Origin: Phenylobacterium sp.
Lineage (GTDB): Bacteria; Pseudomonadota; Alphaproteobacteria; Caulobacterales; Caulobacteraceae
NCBI RefSeq assembly: GCF_030679875.1
Contig: NZ_JAUXSP010000015.1
Coordinates: 248,001 to 312,000 of the forward strand
Length of the DNA stretch: 64,000 nt
Direction of reading: 5' to 3'
Positions 27,260 through 36,421 of this stretch are shown here, piece by piece. The position numbers and the translations under genes were made by a program. How positions within the stretch are numbered: the stretch's first letter is position 1; every line of letters starts with the position of its first letter. Below the pieces are notes generated by a model. That model was not told the origin of the DNA, searched no databases, and saw nothing but the letters and a program-made list of their open reading frames with translations.

Positions 27260-28726
27260 ATGGGAATCCTGAGCAAGGCGGCGATGGGCGTGGGGGTGGC
27301 CGCAGTGGCGCTCGTGGCGGTCGTGGGGGTGCGCACCGCCCTCTACGAGCCCCCGGCCCTTGTCGCCGCCACTGATCTGGAACTGGCCCCGGCGGCGGTT
27401 TTTGACCTGCAAGCTGCAGCCGGACGACTGTCCCAGGCGATCACCTTCCAGACGGTCAGCCACCAGGACGCCGCCGACAATGAGCTGGCCGAGTGGGACC
27501 GCCTGCATGCCTGGCTGCTGGCCACCTATCCCCGCGCCCACGCCGTCATGTCCCGCGATGTGATCGCCGGTCACACCTTGGTCTACACCTGGACCGGCGC
27601 CGACCCGGCCCTGGACCCCATCGTGCTCATGGCCCACCAGGATGTAGTCCCGGCCGAGGCCGCAGACGGCTGGACCCATCCACCTTTTGCCGGCGTCATC
27701 GCCGACGGGGCGGTCTGGGGTCGCGGGGCCATCGACGACAAGGGCTCCCTGATCGGGCTGTTTGAAGCGGTGGAGACCCTGGCGGCGGCGGGCTTCCAGC
27801 CCCGACGCACAGTGATTCTGGTCAGTGGCCACAACGAAGAGGTCGGCGGCGACGGAGCGCCGGCCGCCAACGCCCTGCTGAAGTCCCGCGGCGTGTCGGC
27901 TCAGTTCGTGCTCGACGAGGGCCTGCTGGTGGTCGCCGATAATCCCCTGACCGGCGGACCCGCAGCCCTGATCGGGGTGGCGGAGAAGGGCTACGCCACC
28001 CTGGTGGTGACCGCGCCGTCTGAAGGCGGCCACTCCTCAGCCCCGCCCCCACAGACTGGGGTCTCAACCCTCGCGCGGGCGGTGACCGAGATCACCGACA
28101 GCCCCTTCCCCATGCGCCTCCAGGGGCCGGGCGCCGACATGCTGCATGTGCTGGGCGCAGGGGCAGGCCTGCCCATGCGTGCGGCGCTCGCCAACACCTG
28201 GGCCACCGAGCCTTTGATTGTCCGACAGATGGCCGCCACGCCGGCCGGCGCGGCCCTCCTGCACACCACCATCGCTCCGACCATGCTGCAGGGCAGTCCG
28301 AAGGAGAATGTCCTGCCCCGGGACGCCAGGGCCTGGATCAACTACCGCATCGCGCCTGGCGACACCTCCGAAGATGTCCTGGAACGGGCCAGGGCCGCCG
28401 TAGGCGACCTCCCCGTGGAGTTCGCCTGGGCCCGGCCGCCGCAGGAGCCTTCGGCGGTGTCTTCCACCGATTCAGAGGGCTGGAAGGTGATCGCCGCCCT
28501 GGCCGCCGAGGTCACCGGCGCCCCCGTGGCGCCTGGCCTGGTGACCGCCGGCACCGACAGCCGCTTCCTCGCCGAGGTGGCCCAGGACACCTATCGCTTC
28601 CAGCCGATCACGCTGAGCATGGCCGAGACCGCCATGATCCACGGCGTGGATGAGCGGATGACCCTGCCCAATCTGGAACGAATGGTGCAGTTCTATGCGC
28701 GGCTGATCGCGACAGCGGCGCGCTGA
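27260..28726 (+). CDS. M20-family metallopeptidase with N-terminal membrane anchor
   Basis: 488 aa from ATG 27260 with GAGGGGGAC just upstream. An N-terminal hydrophobic helix (VGVAAVALVAVVGVRTAL) anchors or exports it. Zinc ligands are visible in LMAHQDVVP and WGRGAIDDKG, the catalytic Glu in SGHNEEVGGDG, and the last His in TAMIHGVDERM. The dimerisation domain with EGGHSSAPPPQTG lies between. The architecture is that of the CPS1/PM20D1 carboxypeptidase-aminoacylase branch. Likely cleaves dipeptides or N-acyl amino acids at the periplasmic face. clpP follows after 63 nt. Confidence 0.93.
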   Translation: MGILSKAAMGVGVAAVALVAVVGVRTALYEPPALVAATDLELAPAAVFDLQAAAGRLSQAITFQTVSHQDAADNELAEWDRLHAWLLATYPRAHAVMSRDVIAGHTLVYTWTGADPALDPIVLMAHQDVVPAEAADGWTHPPFAGVIADGAVWGRGAIDDKGSLIGLFEAVETLAAAGFQPRRTVILVSGHNEEVGGDGAPAANALLKSRGVSAQFVLDEGLLVVADNPLTGGPAALIGVAEKGYATLVVTAPSEGGHSSAPPPQTGVSTLARAVTEITDSPFPMRLQGPGADMLHVLGAGAGLPMRAALANTWATEPLIVRQMAATPAGAALLHTTIAPTMLQGSPKENVLPRDARAWINYRIAPGDTSEDVLERARAAVGDLPVEFAWARPPQEPSAVSSTDSEGWKVIAALAAEVTGAPVAPGLVTAGTDSRFLAEVAQDTYRFQPITLSMAETAMIHGVDERMTLPNLERMVQFYARLIATAAR

Positions 28727-28789
28727 CCCCTTGCGGCGAGGCGCTGCAAGTCGCACGTTCCGCCCCACTGATGAATCTAGGAGAGCGTA

Positions 28790-29395
28790 ATGGGTTTCCG
28801 TCTCGAAGATGAAGACGACGACGAAAAGGGCCGCCTTCCCGACATGCCGATGAGCGCCGGGCCGGTGCAGAACGCCCTGTTCAAGTCGCGTACGGTCCTC
28901 ATCTTCGGCGAGATCGACATGCGGCTGGCCGAGCGCGTCTCGGCCCAGCTTCTGGCCCTGGCCTCGGACGGCAAGGGCGACATCAAGGTCTTCGTCAATT
29001 CCCCCGGCGGCCACGTCGAAAGCGGCGACACCGTCCACGACATGATCCGCTACTGCGGTCCGCAGGTGAAGGTCATCGGCACCGGCTGGGTGGCCAGCGC
29101 CGGCGCGCACATCTTCCTGGGCGCCACCAAGGAAAACCGCTTCTGCCTGCCCAACACCCGGTTCCTGCTGCATCAGCCCATGGGCGGCGTGCGGGGCCAG
29201 GCTTCGGATATTCAGATCGAAGCCCAGGAGATCGTGAAGATGCGCGAGCGGGTCAACCGCATCATCGCCCGCGAAACCGGCCAGCCCTATGAAAAGGTGG
29301 TCACCGACACCGAGCGTAACTTCTGGATGAACGCCGAGAAGGCCGTCGAGTACGGGCTGGTCTCGAAGGTCATCGAGAACGCGACGGCGGTCTGA
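28790..29395 (+). CDS. ClpP-like protease subunit with Ser-His-Asn triad
   Basis: 201 aa, a ClpP fold with an acidic N-terminus (LEDEDDDEKG). The nucleophile is in GTGWVASAGAHIFLGA, and the His in RFLLHQPMGG. Where ClpP has its third residue (TERD), this protein reads DTERNFWM, so Asn replaces Asp. The NSPGGHVESGDTVHDMI loop and the YGLVSKVI end are normal. Listeria ClpP1 has a similar Ser-His-Asn triad and depends on a partner ClpP, so this may be a second, less active subunit. It is not beside clpX or tig, unlike housekeeping clpP. The next gene starts 1 nt after its stop. Confidence 0.92.
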   Translation: MGFRLEDEDDDEKGRLPDMPMSAGPVQNALFKSRTVLIFGEIDMRLAERVSAQLLALASDGKGDIKVFVNSPGGHVESGDTVHDMIRYCGPQVKVIGTGWVASAGAHIFLGATKENRFCLPNTRFLLHQPMGGVRGQASDIQIEAQEIVKMRERVNRIIARETGQPYEKVVTDTERNFWMNAEKAVEYGLVSKVIENATAV

Positions 29396-29396
29396 C

Positions 29397-31007
29397 ATGG
29401 CGCCCTGGTGGAAGGGGGCGGTGGTCTACCACATCTACGTCCGCAGCTTTTTCGACAGCGACGGCGACGGCCACGGCGACCTTGCGGGCGTCATGGCCAA
29501 GCTGGACTATCTGAAGAGCCTCGGGGTCGATGCGATCTGGCTCTCCCCCATCCACCCTTCGCCCAATCGCGACTGGGGCTATGACGTCGCCGACTATGAC
29601 GACGTCCACCCCGACTACGGCTCGGTCGCCGACTTCCAGGCTCTGACCAAGGCCGCCCACGCCCTGGGCATGAAGGTGCTGCTGGACGAGGTGCTGTCGC
29701 ACACCTCCGATGAGCACCCCTGGTTCGCCGCCAGCCGCGACGAGGGGGCCGACGGCGACAAGGCCGACTGGTATGTCTGGGCCGATCCCGCCGATGATGG
29801 GACCGCGCCCAACAACTGGCTCAGCGTCTTCGGCGGCCCGGCCTGGGCCTATCAGCCGGCGCGCCGCCAGCACTATCACCACAAGTTTCTGCGCCAGCAG
29901 CCCAAGTTGAACTGGCGCCAGCCAGGCGCCAAGGAAGCCGCCCTGAAGGTCCTGGACACCTGGCTCGCCCGGGGCGCGGACGGCTTCCGTCTGGATGTGG
30001 CCAACGCCTTTCTCCACGACGCAGCCTTGACCGACAATCCGCCCATTCCACCGGGGGAGCGAACCCGGTCCGACTGGGGCCATGCCAGTGACATGCAGCG
30101 ACACCTGTTCGACTCCAACCTGCCGGAGAACATCCCGCTGCTGGACGAGGTCCGCCGCCGGGTGGAGGCCCACGGCGGCGACCGCTTCGTGTTCGGGGAG
30201 TTCTCGGAGGAAGAAGAACGCTGCGGCGCCTATTGCGCCCCCGATGAGGGGCTGCATTCGGCCTATACCTTCGTCCTGCTCAAGGCCCGCCGGATGGCCG
30301 CCCAGGTGTTCAAGGATCACTACCAGACCCTGGGCGCCCACCCTGGCCACTGGCCGACCATCTCCTTCTGCAACCATGACGTGGCGCGCACGCTCACCCG
30401 CTTCGGCGGACCAGAGGCGGGGCCGCCCATGGCCAGGCTCATGCTGGCCCTCCTGATGGCCCTGCGGGGCACCATCCTGCTCTATCAGGGCGAGGAACTT
30501 GGGCTGCCGGAGGCCGAGCTGTCCCGCGGCGAGCTGCGCGATCCCGTCGGCGACCTCTACTGGCCTATCGCCAAGGGCCGGGATGGGGCGCGGACCCCCA
30601 TGCCCTGGCAGGCCGAGGGCGCCCATCTGGGCTTCTCCAATGGATCAGCCTGGCTGCCGGCGGCCGAGGCCCACCGCCCCCTGGCCGTTGACCGCCAGGA
30701 ACTCGACCCCAAGTCCACCCTGGCCTTCGCCCGCCAGATGATCGCCCTTCGGAAGGCCTCCCGCGCCCTGACCCACGGGGAGATCGAGTTCCTGGACACG
30801 CCTGAGCCCGTCCTGGCCTTTCTCCGCCGGCACGAGGGACAGACGGTCGCCTGTGTCTTCAACATGAGCGCCCGGACCGCCCGGGCCGAACATCCCGCCC
30901 TGACCGGCGGTGAACTGCTGCCGGTCGCATCAGGGGTCTGTGAGAGCCTGCCCGGCGGGCTGGCCCTTGGTCCCTATGCCTGCCGGTTCCTCAAACATCC
31001 CTCATGA
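29397..31007 (+). CDS. GH13 alpha-glucosidase
   Basis: 536 aa, no signal peptide, cytoplasmic. The (beta/alpha)8 barrel has YVRSFFDSDGDGHGDL, the DYDDVHPDYGS substrate loop, the nucleophile in GFRLDVANAF, acid/base Glu in FVFGEFSEEE and the stabiliser in ISFCNHDVART. A C-terminal beta domain follows after about residue 440. This matches the GH13 oligo-alpha-glucosidase group (subfamily 23-like), which releases glucose from maltose or short alpha-glucans. It begins 1 nt after the ClpP stop, so the genes are co-transcribed, without an obvious functional link. Confidence 0.93.
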   Translation: MAPWWKGAVVYHIYVRSFFDSDGDGHGDLAGVMAKLDYLKSLGVDAIWLSPIHPSPNRDWGYDVADYDDVHPDYGSVADFQALTKAAHALGMKVLLDEVLSHTSDEHPWFAASRDEGADGDKADWYVWADPADDGTAPNNWLSVFGGPAWAYQPARRQHYHHKFLRQQPKLNWRQPGAKEAALKVLDTWLARGADGFRLDVANAFLHDAALTDNPPIPPGERTRSDWGHASDMQRHLFDSNLPENIPLLDEVRRRVEAHGGDRFVFGEFSEEEERCGAYCAPDEGLHSAYTFVLLKARRMAAQVFKDHYQTLGAHPGHWPTISFCNHDVARTLTRFGGPEAGPPMARLMLALLMALRGTILLYQGEELGLPEAELSRGELRDPVGDLYWPIAKGRDGARTPMPWQAEGAHLGFSNGSAWLPAAEAHRPLAVDRQELDPKSTLAFARQMIALRKASRALTHGEIEFLDTPEPVLAFLRRHEGQTVACVFNMSARTARAEHPALTGGELLPVASGVCESLPGGLALGPYACRFLKHPS

Positions 31008-31044
31008 CAGGTGCGGGGCCCCCAAAGCCCCGCTAGAAGACGCC

Positions 31045-32145
31045 ATGGCCGAAGGCGACAGCAAGAGCTCCACCGCGACATCCACCCGATTCGGTGAGGG
31101 CTTCCTCACCGACATCTGGTACTTCGCCGCCCTGTCGTCGGACCTGAAGCCCGCCAAGCTGCAGCGCTTCGAAATCCTGGGCGAACCGATTCTGATCGGC
31201 CGGGGCCGCAAGGGGGGGGCCTATGCGGTGCGCGACATCTGCCCCCACCGGGCTGCGCCGCTCTCGGCCGGAAAGCTGACCGCCGAGCCAGACGGCCGCG
31301 AAAGCGTCGAATGCCCCTATCACGGCTGGCGCTTTGGCCTCGACGGCGCGTGCACGGCCATTCCATCCCTGGTGGCCGACCAGGCGATGGACGTCAGCAA
31401 AATCCGGGTCCGGCGATATCCGGTGCGCGAGAGCCAGGGGATGGTCTTCATCTGGATCAGCGCCGATCCCCGCTTCGACGGTGAACCTGACATCGAGCCG
31501 CCGGTCTTCCCCGGCGTGGTTGGCGGCAAGCCCAAGCTGGTCGACCGCATGACGTTCGACGCTCATATCGACCACGCCGTGGTGGGCCTGATGGACCCGG
31601 CGCACGGCCCCTATGTGCACCAGCAGTGGTGGTGGCGCTCGGCCAAGAGCCAGCATGAAAAGTCCAAGCCCTTCGAACCCCGCGACGCCGGCTTCGCCAT
31701 GGTCCGCCACGAGCCGTCCAAGAACAGCCGGGCCTACGCCATCCTCGGCGGCCAGCCCCTGACCGAAATCTCGTTCCAGATCCCCGGCCTGCGCTGGGAG
31801 CATGTGACGGTGGGCGAGCGCCAGGTGCTGTCGCTCACCTGTCTGACGCCGCTCAATGCGAGCCAGACGAAGATCACCCAGATCGTCTGGTCCGATCATC
31901 CGGCCTTCTGGTTCCTGCAGCCGCTGATCGCGGCTGGGGCCCGGGCCTTCCTGCGCCAGGACGGCGACATGGTGAACCTGCAGAACGAGGGCCTGCGCTA
32001 CGATCCCAGCCTGCTGTGGATCGATGACGCCGACCGCCAGGCCAAGTGGTACCAGCAGCTCAAGCGAGAATGGACCCAGAGCCGCCGGGAAGGCCGCGCC
32101 TTCGTCAATCCCGTCGAGCCGACCCGTCTGCGCTGGCGGAGCTAA
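31045..32145 (+). CDS. Rieske [2Fe-2S] aromatic ring-hydroxylating oxygenase, alpha subunit
   Basis: 366 aa from ATG 31045. The Rieske cluster site is CPHRAAPLSAG and CPYHGWRFG (about residues 65-100). The catalytic domain has the mononuclear iron motif MDPAHGPYVH, the D-x2-H-x4-H pattern near residue 180. Single-component VanA-like O-demethylases have this size and layout. It would need a separate reductase, which is not adjacent. The substrate is unknown and could be a methoxylated aromatic, a sterol or a lipid. It follows the glucosidase by 37 nt. Confidence 0.9.
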   Translation: MAEGDSKSSTATSTRFGEGFLTDIWYFAALSSDLKPAKLQRFEILGEPILIGRGRKGGAYAVRDICPHRAAPLSAGKLTAEPDGRESVECPYHGWRFGLDGACTAIPSLVADQAMDVSKIRVRRYPVRESQGMVFIWISADPRFDGEPDIEPPVFPGVVGGKPKLVDRMTFDAHIDHAVVGLMDPAHGPYVHQQWWWRSAKSQHEKSKPFEPRDAGFAMVRHEPSKNSRAYAILGGQPLTEISFQIPGLRWEHVTVGERQVLSLTCLTPLNASQTKITQIVWSDHPAFWFLQPLIAAGARAFLRQDGDMVNLQNEGLRYDPSLLWIDDADRQAKWYQQLKREWTQSRREGRAFVNPVEPTRLRWRS

Positions 32146-32164
32146 CCTCGACTATCCTCAGCCC

Positions 32165-33145
32165 TTAGGCGGCCTCCGGCTGACCCACCAGCTCAATGGG
32201 GGCGAAGCCGCCTTGGATCGTCCAACTGATCCGGGCCCCCAGCTGAGCGGCCAGGGCCATGGGCTCGGCGCGCTCGAAGGGCGTCGCGGCGGCCTGGGCG
32301 TGGGTCAGGGTCAGCTGAAGGATCGGGTGGCGTTCGAACAGGCCGCTCCTGGGGTCTCGAAGATCTCCATGGACCACCACTTCCACCGCATCCAAAGGCA
32401 GGAATCCCAGCATCTCGACGGCGAAACGAAGGGCTGCGGCGCAGACATTGGCGCCCTGCATCTGATTTCGCTTCCCGATCGGCGCCGGACGGAACACCGC
32501 GCGGCCCTGCGGAAGCCGCTCGGCCTCCTCGGCTGGCATGGCGGCGAGGTCCAGGGCCTCGATCTGCACCTGGAACTGGCCCTTGGCCGGCGAGCAGAAC
32601 CGGAACCGCTCTACGGCCCCGTAGGCTTCGCTGAGTTGGGTGTGCTCGGCCAGGGACTCGTTGATCGTCCGCATGTCCAGTTCGGCGAGCTTGCAGGCGA
32701 AATCGATCTCCACATTGTGCGCCTGTGCCTCGCGCCAGGCCGTGCGATAGGCGTGCTCATCCTCGCTGGCGGCTTCGGCGACCCGCGCGGCCAACTGCCG
32801 GCGTTTGTCGCGGTCAGACCCGAACAGCTGAGCCAGCCAGCCCGGCTGATAGGCGTGCAAGGCTTGCCTGGCCTCGGCCTCCCGCTCCTGGGTACGAACG
32901 ATATTGATCCGCGGTCGGGCGGCCACCGTGGCCCAGTCCCGGGGCTTGTAGGGGACCCGGTGGCACTGGATGAGACTGGCGATCCTGGCCGCAAGGGCGT
33001 CGGCCTCGGCGGCTGGCCCCAGGCGCCCGTCTTGCGCCCCGCCAAAGCGCGCCTGCTCGGCCTTGGCCTGAGCCGCGCGCTTTGCCTCGCGCTCGATCCG
33101 GTCCATGGTGAGTTCGATCGACTGATCGGGACGCATTTCGTCCAT
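32165..33145 (-). CDS. Hypothetical protein, 326 aa
   Basis: A perfect AGGAGG ribosome site 6 nt before ATG 33145 and normal composition support a real gene. The first 130 residues are highly charged and probably helical (IEREAKRAAQAKAEQARFGG). No signal peptide or TM is seen. GDLRDPRSGLFERHPILQLT near the C-terminus looks like a beta-rich domain. I do not recognise the family. It converges on the Rieske oxygenase gene (19 nt between stops) and is divergent from an alpha/beta hydrolase gene. Cytoplasmic location is inferred. Confidence 0.8.
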   Translation of the reverse strand: MDEMRPDQSIELTMDRIEREAKRAAQAKAEQARFGGAQDGRLGPAAEADALAARIASLIQCHRVPYKPRDWATVAARPRINIVRTQEREAEARQALHAYQPGWLAQLFGSDRDKRRQLAARVAEAASEDEHAYRTAWREAQAHNVEIDFACKLAELDMRTINESLAEHTQLSEAYGAVERFRFCSPAKGQFQVQIEALDLAAMPAEEAERLPQGRAVFRPAPIGKRNQMQGANVCAAALRFAVEMLGFLPLDAVEVVVHGDLRDPRSGLFERHPILQLTLTHAQAAATPFERAEPMALAAQLGARISWTIQGGFAPIELVGQPEAA

Positions 33146-33219
33146 CAGAACCTCCTGCCGTCATCCGCTCTCTGGCGGCTTCGGAGCCATAATCGAATAA
33201 CTGCGTTATCGAGCCTTTA

Positions 33220-34017
33220 ATGCCCTCATTTAGAAATTCTGGCGTCGAAATCGCCTATGACGATTTGCCCCCTCAAGGGGAGGCGTTACGGACCATGGTC
33301 CTGGTCCACGGCTTCGCCTCCAACCGGAAGGAAGGCTGGCGGCGAACCGGCTGGTACGCCGCCCTGGAGCGGCGGGGAACCCGGTGCATTGCTCTGGACC
33401 AGCGCGGTCACGGCGAGAGCGAGAAGCTCTACGATCCGCAAGACTATGGCCGCGAGGCTCTGGGCGGTGACATTGTCGCCCTGATCGACCATCTGGGGCT
33501 GCAGCGGGTGGATCTGTTCGGATACTCCATGGGCGCCCGGACCGCCTTGGCCGCCGCCCTGGCCGCCCCTGACCGGATCGGCCATCTGATCCTCGGAGGG
33601 GTCGGCGAGCGGCTGCTGGAGCCGCGGGCCGAAGGCGCACCGACCGACGCCATGGCCCAGGCCATGCTGGCGGACGATCCCGAGACGATCAGCCATCCCA
33701 TGCTGCGCAGCTTTCGCCACTTCGCCGACGAACAGGGGGAGGACCGCCGCGCCCTGGCGGCCTTTGTCGGGGCCCGCAACCCGCCTCTGGATACAGCGGC
33801 CATGGGCCAGCTTGACGTCCCGGTTCTGGTGGTCGCAGGCCAGAGAGACGAGGCCGCCGGCGACCCTGACGGGCTGGCGGGCGCCTTCCCGCAGGGTCGA
33901 GGCATCACGGTGGTCGGTTGTGACCACTTCTCCGCCATCCCCCACGCCCTCACCAAGGCCGCAACCTTCGACTTCCTCGACGGCATGCTGGATGACCCGT
34001 TCGGGGACCGCTTCTAG
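33220..34017 (+). CDS. Alpha/beta-hydrolase
   Basis: 265 aa with LVHGFASNRKEGW as the oxyanion-hole HG motif near residue 28, ALDQRGHGES, the nucleophile elbow GYSMGA near 107, the acid in VAGQRDEAAGD and the His in GCDHFSAIPHA. No lid insertion is large enough to name the substrate. It is an esterase or C-C hydrolase of unknown role in the cytoplasm. It converges on a GST gene. Confidence 0.9.
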   Translation: MPSFRNSGVEIAYDDLPPQGEALRTMVLVHGFASNRKEGWRRTGWYAALERRGTRCIALDQRGHGESEKLYDPQDYGREALGGDIVALIDHLGLQRVDLFGYSMGARTALAAALAAPDRIGHLILGGVGERLLEPRAEGAPTDAMAQAMLADDPETISHPMLRSFRHFADEQGEDRRALAAFVGARNPPLDTAAMGQLDVPVLVVAGQRDEAAGDPDGLAGAFPQGRGITVVGCDHFSAIPHALTKAATFDFLDGMLDDPFGDRF

Positions 34018-34038
34018 TCCTCGCAGGCCGAAGACGCC

Positions 34039-34665
34039 CTACCGCCCCAGGGCGTAGGGGCCGCCGCGTTCAATGGCCGCCTTGTAGGCGGGTCGGGCGT
34101 GCAGCCGGTCGAGCCAGGCGTCGGCATTGGGGTATTTGGGCAGCAGGCCAAAGGCCCGGGCGACCTCGCCGACGAAGCTCGTCTGGATGTCGGCGCCGGT
34201 CAGGGCCTGCCCCATCAGATAGTCCCGCCCAGCCAGGGCTTGATCCAGATAGGACATGTGGTTGTCGATTTCGCTGGCGATCCGCTCATGCAGCGGCCCG
34301 CCGGCCTCCCCCAGGCGCATGACGTACATCTGAAGCATCAGGGGCAGCATGGCCGAACCTTCGGCGTAATGCAGCCATTGCAGATAGGCCTCGTAGTCGG
34401 GGTCGCTCACCGCCGGCTGCAGCTTGCCCGCCCCGTGATGACGGATGATGTAGTCGATGATGGCGCCGGATTCGTGCACCGTGGCCTCACCATCGGTGAC
34501 GACCGGCGACTTGCCGAGGGGATGGATGGCGCGGAGCTCGTCGGGCGCGAGTCGCGTCTTGGCGTCGCGCTCATAGGCCTTGATCTCGTACTCTACGCCC
34601 AATTCCTCCAGCAGCCAGAGGATGCGCTGCGAGCGCGATTCGTTGAGGTGATGGACGACGATCAT
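34039..34665 (-). CDS. Glutathione S-transferase family protein
   Basis: 208 aa. The N-terminal thioredoxin fold has LNESRSQRILWLLEELG, with Ser or Tyr at the usual catalytic place, and the GSH-binding KSPVVTDGEATVHESGAI. The helical C-terminal domain contains the GADIQTSFVGEVAR capping motif near residue 160. Resembles bacterial GSTs used in detoxification. ATG 34665 is chosen because the conserved fold starts at once; the open frame upstream is a shadow of the divergent gene. 75 nt separate it from the acyl-CoA dehydrogenase start. Confidence 0.92.
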   Translation of the reverse strand: MIVVHHLNESRSQRILWLLEELGVEYEIKAYERDAKTRLAPDELRAIHPLGKSPVVTDGEATVHESGAIIDYIIRHHGAGKLQPAVSDPDYEAYLQWLHYAEGSAMLPLMLQMYVMRLGEAGGPLHERIASEIDNHMSYLDQALAGRDYLMGQALTGADIQTSFVGEVARAFGLLPKYPNADAWLDRLHARPAYKAAIERGGPYALGR

Positions 34666-34740
34666 GGCGGCTCCAGGGTTTGGCTTACATCGTATAGGGG
34701 TCGGGCGTGACCCACGGCAAGCTAGGCCTATAGTGATCCC

Positions 34741-36402
34741 ATGACCTCCGCCCCCTCCCCCGACCGCGTGGCTGACGCCCCCACCCGCCTCCTGGCCGCC
34801 GCATCGGCCGCCGAGGCCTGTGTTGCCCAGGCCCGCATCACCCTGGCCGCCCGTATCGCGCCGGAGGGCCGACTGGACCGCCGCATTCTGGACGCCGAAC
34901 AGCGGGCGGCCCACGGTCTGGCCTGGGCGGCGGCCTATGCCGAGACCCTGCGGCAGACCGCCGACTGGGCGGGCGCCCTGGCGGCGGCCGGGACCTGGGA
35001 TGAGGCGAGCGCACGGCCGGCCCTGCTGCTGGCGCATGAATATCTCAGCCAGCTCGCCGGCGGCCTGCCCATGAGCCAGGGCGAGATGGCGCGGCCCGTC
35101 GATCTGGGCTTTGATCCCGCGAGGCTCTTTCCCGCCATCGCGGCCCTGGCGCCCGACGCCACGCCCGAGGCCCGCCAGCGCATTGTCGAACTCCTGGCCG
35201 AGGCCCGCGGGCGCCCCTCCCTCGAGACGAGCGGCCTGGACGAGACGCATCAGGCGATCTTTGCGCAGTTCACCGATTTCGCCGCCGAGAAGATCGCCCC
35301 CCTCGCCCACGGCTGGCACCTGCGCGATGAGCTGATTCCCCTGGCCCTGATTGAGGAGCTGGCCGCCCTCGGCGTGTTCGGCCTGACCTTGCCCGAAGGC
35401 TATGGTGGGGCGGGTCTGGGGAAGGTGGCCATGTGCGTGGTCTCTGAAGCCCTGTCCCGGGGCTATATCGGCGTCGGTTCCCTGGGCACTCGATCAGAGA
35501 TCGCCGCCGAGCTGATCCTGGCCCATGGGACAGATGCGCAGAAGGCGCAGCTGCTGCCAGCCATCGCCTCGGGCGCGATGCTGCCCACGGCGGTCTTTAC
35601 CGAGCCGGGGGCGGGTTCGGACCTGGCGTCCCTGCGCACCCGCGCCGTGCGCCAGGACGGCGCCTGGAAGGTCACCGGCGCCAAGACCTGGATCACCCAC
35701 GCCGCCCGGGCTGATCTGATGACCCTGCTGGTGCGCACCGATCCCGACAGCGCCGACCACCGGGGTCTGTCCATGCTCCTGGCGCAGAAGCCGCGGGGGG
35801 AGGACGAACAGCCCTTCCCCGCCGCCGGCATGAGCGGCGGCGAGATCGCCGTCATCGGCTATCGCGGGATGAAGGAATACGAGATCGCCTTCGACGGCTT
35901 TGCGGTCCCCGAGACGGCGCTGCTTGGCGGACAGGAAGGTCAGGGATTTATCCAACTCATGGCCACCTTCGAATCTGCCCGGATTCAGACCGCAGCTCGC
36001 GCCATCGGGGTCGCCCAGAACGCCCTGGACCTGGCCCTGGACTACGGCCTCTCCCGTCGCCAGTTCGGCCAGCCCCTGACCGCCTTCCCCCGGGTCGCCG
36101 ATAAGCTGGCCATGATGGCGGCGGAGATCCTCGGGGCCCGGCGCCTGGCCTGGTTTTCGGCCCGGGCCAAGGACGCGGGCCGCCGCTGCGATCTTGAAGC
36201 GGGCATGGCCAAGCTGACGGCCGCCCGTATCGCCTGGGCCTGCGCCGACAACGCCCTGCAGATTCATGGGGGAACGGGCTTTGCGGTGGAACAACCCATC
36301 AGCCGCCTGCTGGCCGACGCCCGCATTCTCAACATCTTCGAGGGCGCCGGAGAAATACAGGCTCAGGTGATCGCGCGGCGCCTGCTTGAGGGCGCCAATT
36401 GA
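34741..36402 (+). CDS. mcd: Acyl-CoA dehydrogenase, probable (2S)-methylsuccinyl-CoA dehydrogenase
   Basis: 553 aa, about 170 longer than an ordinary acyl-CoA dehydrogenase because of an Ala-rich helical N-terminal extension (residues 1-160). This length and extension are what I know from Mcd of the ethylmalonyl-CoA pathway. The core shows VFTEPGAGSDLAS (flavin), ITHAARADL, LSRRQFGQPL, ALQIHGGTGFAVEQPISRL and the catalytic Glu in IFEGAGEIQ. Mcd oxidises methylsuccinyl-CoA to mesaconyl-CoA and passes electrons to ETF, which is encoded 3 kb downstream. Substrate assignment is inference; other pathway genes (ccr, ecm) are not in the window. Confidence 0.82.
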   Translation: MTSAPSPDRVADAPTRLLAAASAAEACVAQARITLAARIAPEGRLDRRILDAEQRAAHGLAWAAAYAETLRQTADWAGALAAAGTWDEASARPALLLAHEYLSQLAGGLPMSQGEMARPVDLGFDPARLFPAIAALAPDATPEARQRIVELLAEARGRPSLETSGLDETHQAIFAQFTDFAAEKIAPLAHGWHLRDELIPLALIEELAALGVFGLTLPEGYGGAGLGKVAMCVVSEALSRGYIGVGSLGTRSEIAAELILAHGTDAQKAQLLPAIASGAMLPTAVFTEPGAGSDLASLRTRAVRQDGAWKVTGAKTWITHAARADLMTLLVRTDPDSADHRGLSMLLAQKPRGEDEQPFPAAGMSGGEIAVIGYRGMKEYEIAFDGFAVPETALLGGQEGQGFIQLMATFESARIQTAARAIGVAQNALDLALDYGLSRRQFGQPLTAFPRVADKLAMMAAEILGARRLAWFSARAKDAGRRCDLEAGMAKLTAARIAWACADNALQIHGGTGFAVEQPISRLLADARILNIFEGAGEIQAQVIARRLLEGAN

Positions 36403-36421
36403 GCCTTTTCAGGCTGCGGGC

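Noticed and set aside
34666-35319. N-terminal extension of the GST reading frame by 218 residues
   Set aside because: It is the reverse-strand shadow of the divergent acyl-CoA dehydrogenase; the GST fold begins at ATG 34665.
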